Source: Diaporthe sp. PMI_573 (taxonomy: Eukaryota; Ascomycota; Sordariomycetes; Diaporthales; Diaporthaceae). Taken from it: a stretch of 64,000 nt of DNA. The position numbers and the translations under genes were made by a program. The first letter of the stretch is position 1, and each line of letters begins with the position of its first letter. The stretch is taken from NCBI GenBank assembly GCA_021399435.1, contig JAJTUP010000082.1:186001-250000 (forward strand), read 5' to 3'. Shown piece by piece: positions 58,808-64,000 of this stretch. A model generated the notes under the pieces. It searched no databases. It saw only the letters and a list, made by a program, of their open reading frames with translations, and had not been told where the DNA came from.

Positions 58808-59289
58808 AATCTCTATCGATACTGAAATTTACAACCCAATTAGGCCTAGTTTGAAGAAGTAGGTAGGGTTGGCACGGACGTTTTTTGTATGTAAAAAAAC
58901 TGACCGGGCATGTGGTATGACCGGCTGACTGGTGAACTACGTTACCCTATTTTTATAGAAAATTAAATTTCTTTAAAGTATTAAATAAAGCTTAGTACTA
59001 GACTAGTCTATATAATAGTCTTTTAGATTTAAGATAAAGAATATTATATATCTAAAAACTATAAGATTCATATATAGAACTTAATATAGTAGTAAATAAA
59101 AGAGTTTTTTAATATTTTTCTATATTTAAGATCCTAGTTTCTAAAAGTAGTAAGATATAATTATATAATTAGGTAACTAGATATTAAGATACTCCCTTAT
59201 TTATAGGTATTTTATGATATACTTAACTAGTATTATCTTTCCTTAGCCTGGTTTCCTACTAATCTAATAAATAGGATCTATTAAGCTTA
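58808..59289. other. AT-rich gene-free stretch
   Basis: Very AT- and TpA-rich; no gene or repeat end is recognisable. Probably RIP-degraded mobile DNA. Confidence 0.4.
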
Positions 59290-60454
59290 GCCGATTTGAG
59301 AAGCTATCCTATTTGATTTTAGAGATAAGTTCCTTGGCTTTGGGATCCTCCGTTTCCCAATCACTTGCCTCGGAACTCGACGCTATACTCTAGTCTAATC
59401 CGCCGCCCGAGTCCTTTTCTGCTTTAAACGCTTTCCAAGGGTCGTAATCGTCATTGAAGATGTTGTATCTGGCAGAGTCGTTGGATTTATTAGAGTTATT
59501 GTCGGATTTATTAGAGTCATTGTCGTTATCCCCAACAAAGATCCACTTCAAAGTATCGCAATGGGGCTGGTTAATCTGGTTCCGACGCTGATTAAACCCG
59601 GGATATTTCAGGCTTTAAAGGAAACAGAGGCAAGCTTGTTCATCCACCTGAGCTTTACCAAGTACCACACCACTTTTTATGTCCCGGTAGACTATCAGTA
59701 CTACCTCATGGGTCTCTTCGACCTTGCGTAACACTCCCTCCGTTTTCTTCAGCACAAGCTCCGTCGTTGCTCGGAAGCCTTGTTCGTATTGTTTGATGAA
59801 GAAACGGAGCTCCTCCCTGGTATCAATTGAATCAAGCTGAGTTGCATTGGTGCTTGACCTGGTGCGTGTAACAAAATATGTTAGTTACAAACCCACACAC
59901 AGAAATATCCAGGGGGATGAAATTGACCTTATGCACGGTGAGAGCTATGCGTGCTCGGGAGGCCGTTTCAGCAAGAAGTGTTGCTTGAGGGCAATGGATG
60001 CCAGCCGTGGTTGGTACCCTAGAAACTTACCATACTTGCGCAAGAAGACTCGTTTACATCCACTTCTCCTCTGTGTCCAGATTCTGCTTGAGCCTCTCCA
60101 AGCGGCGTTTCCGCCAGGCCACAGTGGCCGTAGCCTTCAACACAGCCACAAGATCTCCTCCCTTCGCCTTGCCAAGATGAATCGCACCTCCTCTTGGAGA
60201 TCACAAGCTACTTTAGAGCAATTAGTAGCTAACTGGAGAAGGATCTCCTCAAATTTGGTTTTCTCAGGTCAACTATCTTTCTCCACCTAAGTAATGAGTT
60301 TTTACAAGTCCCTAGCATTCTTTTCGAGTTCATCGTTAGGAGACCACCCCTGGTATATGATTTTGATAGTCTCTATGGTCTTCTGCCCTAGTGCCACAAG
60401 TTGAAGTATGTTGCAGGCGAGACCTAAAACTGCGAGAGGCTCTAGTCCGGACAT
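59290..60454 (-). pseudogene. STAND/NLR-type receptor N-terminal relic
   Basis: On the minus strand, ATG 60454 opens MSGLEPLAVLGLACNILQLV. This is the common start of the helical N-terminal domain of fungal STAND (NLR-like) proteins, followed by GQKTIETIKIIYQGWSPNDE and ACDLQEEVRFILARRREE. After a frame change come ATATVAWRKRRLERLKQ, then the linker ending SLKYPGFNQRRNQINQPH and TLKWIFVGDN, which in intact proteins precedes the NACHT ATPase. No P-loop follows, so the receptor is truncated before its nucleotide-binding domain. Stops and frame changes show it is dead. Such receptors act in heterokaryon incompatibility and innate recognition. Confidence 0.65.
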
Positions 60455-61030
60455 TCTCGAAATCTGACCAAAACAAGGTCTGAGAGCTGACCTAATGTAG
60501 CTATCTCTGTTAGTATCTAGCTCTATTAGGGAGAAATATAAAAGGTAATCTAGGTGTTAAGTAATAGCCAGGGGCTCCTAAGAACATGACTAATGTTACT
60601 AGCAGGCCTAGATAATAAGTCTCCGAGTGCTGCTTTACTCTAAAACGTGTATCTGATCAACCCAATGCCGAAAAGTCCCCGTGGGTATGGGAGTAATGGA
60701 CTGAGTCAGTCGCAACCGTAAGAGCATGGACAAGGCTAGGATGAAGTGCGAGGGCGGCTGTTTTCGCGTTGTGGCTCTGCCACGCCTGTTCAAATGCGTG
60801 CCCTGTCGTATCCTCAAACTTTAAACAAGGGTTCAAGGTTCCGACAAGGAACCCTTAGTGGAACTGTCCACCCTCATCGCCGACTCAACCATCGCCGACT
60901 TCCAATCGGCGTCTACACCATCGCATCTCATGCAAGCAGTTAGATGGACAAAATGTCTTCTGCGCCCACCTCGAACGGATGTCCCGGATGGCTCGCCTAG
61001 AGGGTCTAAGCGACGAGTAGGACCATCCTC
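60455..61030. other. Intergenic region upstream of the FAD oxidase
   Basis: No supported gene; several ORFs of 60-65 codons only. The right part is GC-richer and leads into the oxidase promoter. Confidence 0.4.
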
Positions 61031-61038
61031 TATATAAG
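61031..61038 (+). promoter_or_regulatory. TATA box of the FAD oxidase gene
   Basis: tatataag lies 61 bp upstream of ATG 61092, at normal promoter distance, preceded by GC-rich sequence. This is the clearest TATA box in the window. Confidence 0.5.
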
Positions 61039-61091
61039 AGAAAGACGTGCCCTTTGTTAAAGTGGCGATAGACGTTATACCATATTAGAAC

Positions 61092-62924
61092 ATGTTGTGG
61101 CAGAGTCTGTTCACGGCACTAACATCAATGAGACAATCTGTCCTGACACGAGTCCTGGGCCTAACCGCCGCCGCCCAGGCGACAACGGTCTTCCAGCGGC
61201 GGAACGAGACCTTCGATGTGCCCGAGGTGGAGCTGGGCCGCTTTACGACGGGCATGTTCGCGAGCAAGTCAGACGCGCTATCGGGCCTGGCGTCGGTCAT
61301 CGGCGCGGAAAAGGTTGCCTATAGCGGCGACAAGAAGTACGGCGCCGCGGTGGCTCGTGTGTGGACCCAGCAGCTCAAAACATACCCCGAGGCCATCCTG
61401 TACCCGACCTCCGTCGATGATGTCAGCGCCATCATGCAGTTCTACTCGGCCGCTCACGACCTCTGGGGCAACGATGGATTCGCTTTCATGGCGGGAGGGC
61501 ATGCTGACTTTGGGGGTGCCCAGAGCCCCAGTGTGATCGTCGACTTGTACGGGATGGGCGAGACCGAGTTCGCCACGGACCCTACGGGTGTCGCGACCAA
61601 CGACAGCTCTCAGTGGCCTATTCTCAAAGTTGGCGGCGGGGCAGATGGTGCCGGCCCTCCCACTGCACTGGCCGGCACAGGATGGGCATTCATGGGCCCC
61701 CGAGGTGCCACTATTGGTGTGGGCGGGTTTGTCCTCGGTGGCGGTATCTGCTGGCAGACGAGCCGATACGGCATGGCTGCTGATAACTTGGTGGGCATTG
61801 AGATGGTGCTTCTCAACGGTACCGTCGTATATGCCAACCCTCACAACGAGTATAGCGATCTGTTCTGGGCATCTACGGGAGCGGGCTGGATCGGGCTCGG
61901 AGTGGTGACACACTTCTATAGTCAAACATATCCCGACCCAGGGACGATTTACTCAGCAACGATGACCTGGACCGAGGAAAATGCCGCTCAGGCCTTTGAA
62001 AAGACGGCCGAGTTCTTCTCCACCAACACAAATCCAGACGCCGCACCCTCACTCATGTACTTCTATAAGGACCCGGCGGCTCCGACTGCTCTCAAGCCTA
62101 TAGGCTCAAGACAGTTCGTAGTTCAGATGAATGCGATGCTATTTGGTGGAGATATGGCCACGTTCAATCAGACTTACGGCCAATTCTACAACACCAATAC
62201 CTCCACCATCACCATTCAGACATGGACACTCAAGACGATCCAGCAGTTTCTCTTGCCCAGCTATCCCCTTGGGTTCCAGCGCATGTACTATGGCAAGAGC
62301 CATACGAGCTCGACAGCAGACTTTTACAGCCAGACTTTTTTGATTTATAAGCAGACTGTCGAAGGAATGATTGCTCGAGGGGAAGACGTGGGGCACACGC
62401 TCTGGGCTGACCAATGTCAGTGTCTCGATATCCAGTGGGACTGCATGTCAAGAGAGCAGCATTAACAAACGTTAAAATAGACATTATGCCCGGTACCAAC
62501 GGTAACGCGCCAGCGAGCGACAGCGATACTGCGTGGCCGCACTCAACAACCGCACATCTCACCGTCACCTCGGGCGAGTGGAGCAACTCCAGCACCACCG
62601 CGTTCATCAAGGGTCAGGACGAGAACTTCATGATGCCCTACCTGCGGACCTTCCAGGAGGGTCTCAACCAGCCCAGCATTTACGACTATCCCAACTTCAT
62701 GTAAGTCCAAATAATGCATCCAGCATGTGTCTAGGAACTAAATCTGACGTGCACTCCCTACCAGTGCGCCTCACAGCAAGGTGAGCGAGATCTGGGGACA
62801 AGCCAACTACAACCGTCTGGTGGAGATCAAGCAGAAATACGACCCGGACTGCCTCCTGAACCGGGGTCGTGTTTTTGATACAACTAGTTGCAAGGCAAAA
62901 AACCTGTCGAACACGTCGCTCTAG
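61092..62924 (+). CDS. Secreted FAD-linked oxidoreductase (BBE-like)
   Basis: This is an extracellular flavoenzyme that oxidises sugars, alcohols or aromatic metabolites with oxygen. Exons 61092-62415, 62481-62700 and 62765-62924 join in phase to 567 residues. A second ATG at 61128 (MRQSVLTRVLGLTAAAQA) also gives a signal peptide. The FAD_binding_4 domain shows in YPEAILYPTSVDDVSAIM, FMAGGHADFGGAQS (His of the covalent flavin loop) and GFVLGGGICWQTSRYG. That last loop has a Cys where bicovalent members carry one, and NLVGIEMVLLNGTVVYA follows. The C-terminal BBE motif is NYNRLVEIKQKYDPDCLLNRG. There are many N-glycosylation sequons. It resembles the FAD oxidases found in fungal secondary-metabolite clusters. 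It is isolated among repeats and relics, 17 kb from the main cluster. Intact. Confidence 0.9.
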
Positions 62925-63014
62925 ATAGCACAACAAAGTTAAGCGCCCCATAATACCCCAAGTATAATATACACCAACCCCCTCCTGAGTATAAGGGTTA
63001 TAAAAGACCTATTC

Positions 63015-63545
63015 TGAAGGATTGTGCCTTCAGCAGTGTGTTTCATCGGCAGGGTCGCAGTAGGGTGCCTGAGTCGAATTGGGACGATTGAGAATGGTCT
63101 GGACAACTTTGTATTGAATTTGAGTGGGCTTCTGTCAGCCCTCCTCACAGTCCCTCCGACATCGTCTCACCCGCGGGCACGCGTGGGTTGGCTCTGGTGC
63201 AAGAATGGCGAGGCCGGAAAATTCGCCCTTCAGACCCACTATCTTTGGTTATAAATAACCAGCCAACCGTAACCGTGACAGTAACCAAACTAAATACAGA
63301 TAAACTACAGAAATCAGGCTATCTAATGAACTAGGTTACAAACTCTTTGGATAAGAAATAAGGGGAATGTAGAGGTACGAAGTTAGGGTCTTAAAACAGC
63401 CCAAAAAATCGACTCACGGCCACTAAACTCATCTCCCGGCGTACACGCCTTATTAGCATATAAAGAAAATCTAGTGCCAAGTCTAGGGTAACTTCTTGCG
63501 TGTATTGCCAAGCACTAACACCCTGATGAGCGTTTCCGTTTAACA
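63015..63545 (-). repeat. Dispersed LTR-like repeat, copy 4
   Basis: 531 bp, reverse orientation, from tgaaggattgtgccttcag to gtttaaca. Its left end keeps the hairpin also seen in copy 1. The telomere-like pair is degenerate here (aaccgtaaccgtgacag). It starts 90 bp after the oxidase stop codon, so it may supply that gene's terminator. Confidence 0.65.
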
Positions 63546-64000
63546 GAAACTAGTAAATCTATAGAGTTATAATAATGACAAAACTATGAAGATAAAGGCC
63601 ACAGTATAGTTAAATGGCCATACAATAGTAGAGAGCGATAAAGAGGCCGAGGAGTTTACTATAGAAGGCTTTGGGAATATTATAATAGGATTTAAAATTA
63701 ACGAAACTAAAATAGAGGATAAGGCTTAGGCTACTATAGGGGTAATGTTAACGAAATCAACATTGTATATATATACATTACACGATGGCTATGTTAATTA
63801 ACATTACGCGAGGTTTGGACGTTATGTTAACATCAACTCTATGTACGTACTATATGATGTTATGTGGTATTGATCGGAGCCTTGACTGGCTCCCTGTCTT
63901 TATATATTTATCCCTCTATAGTTTTTACATTTTTATATCTATCTACTTTAGACTTATACTTAAATTATCCTACAGTAATTTTTTTAAAACTAGAAAGTTC
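63546..64000. other. AT-rich end of the window
   Basis: AT-rich sequence without a supported gene. Near 63750-63835 short variants of gttaacgaaatcaacatt and acattac(a/g)cga recur, probably the edge of another repeat. Confidence 0.35.

Noticed and set aside
61278..61925. 215-codon ORF antisense to the FAD oxidase
   Set aside because: It is a shadow of a GC-rich coding exon with clear family motifs on the plus strand.

Overview
The window is eukaryotic and looks like an accessory, repeat-invaded region of a filamentous ascomycete (Pezizomycotina). The evidence is short (about 50-160 nt) GT-AG introns in nearly every gene, a Zn2Cys6 activator, fungal-type P450s, an NRPS-like A-T-TE enzyme, FunK1, STAND and ankyrin relics, and transposons decayed in the way repeat-induced point mutation (RIP) acts. 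That decay shows as frames that stay open except for TAG/TAA at former Gln/Trp codons, and AT-rich, TpA-rich sequence. The species cannot be named from the sequence.

Layout. 30-3069: a RIP-decayed pogo/Fot1-like DNA transposon carrying a solo LTR with a perfect 5-bp target duplication. 3210-3741: a dispersed LTR-like repeat. 3954-8020: a gene island with a TauD/TfdA-type dioxygenase and a Zn2Cys6 regulator. 8021-27307: a large nest of dead retroelements. Within it are an unidentified RIP-killed reading frame of about 600 codons, a Ty3/gypsy chromovirus on the minus strand, a complete Ty1/copia element inserted in its integrase region, a TRIM-like mini-element with identical 110-bp repeats inserted in its reverse transcriptase, LTRs, a relic Cys-rich ORF and a MITE. 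29466-43840: a compact specialised-metabolism cluster. 44801-60454: a graveyard of a Tc1/pogo-like transposon, head-to-head LTRs, an ankyrin-repeat gene, a salicylate-hydroxylase-like flavoprotein gene, a FunK1 gene and a STAND/NLR N-terminus, all disabled mostly by nonsense codons. Within this part one kinase-like gene (53226-54722) is still open. 61092-62924: an intact secreted FAD-linked oxidase, then another LTR-like repeat and AT-rich sequence.

How the genes could work together. The core candidate is the A-T-TE NRPS-like enzyme at 33333-36458. Family members of this architecture activate aromatic alpha-keto acids and release dimerised quinones or furanones. Around it lie two P450s (30905-32543 and 41660-43840), a secreted tyrosinase-like oxidase, an aldo-keto reductase, a relic SDR, a relic MFS transporter and a secreted coiled-coil protein locus. 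The outlying dioxygenase, Zn2Cys6 factor and FAD oxidase may be former members separated by transposon insertion; this is inference. The NRPS-like gene carries three apparent frameshifts and the small secreted protein locus three more, while the tailoring genes are intact. Either the core of the pathway is dying before its tailoring genes, or the assembly has local indel errors. That question is the most consequential one in the window.
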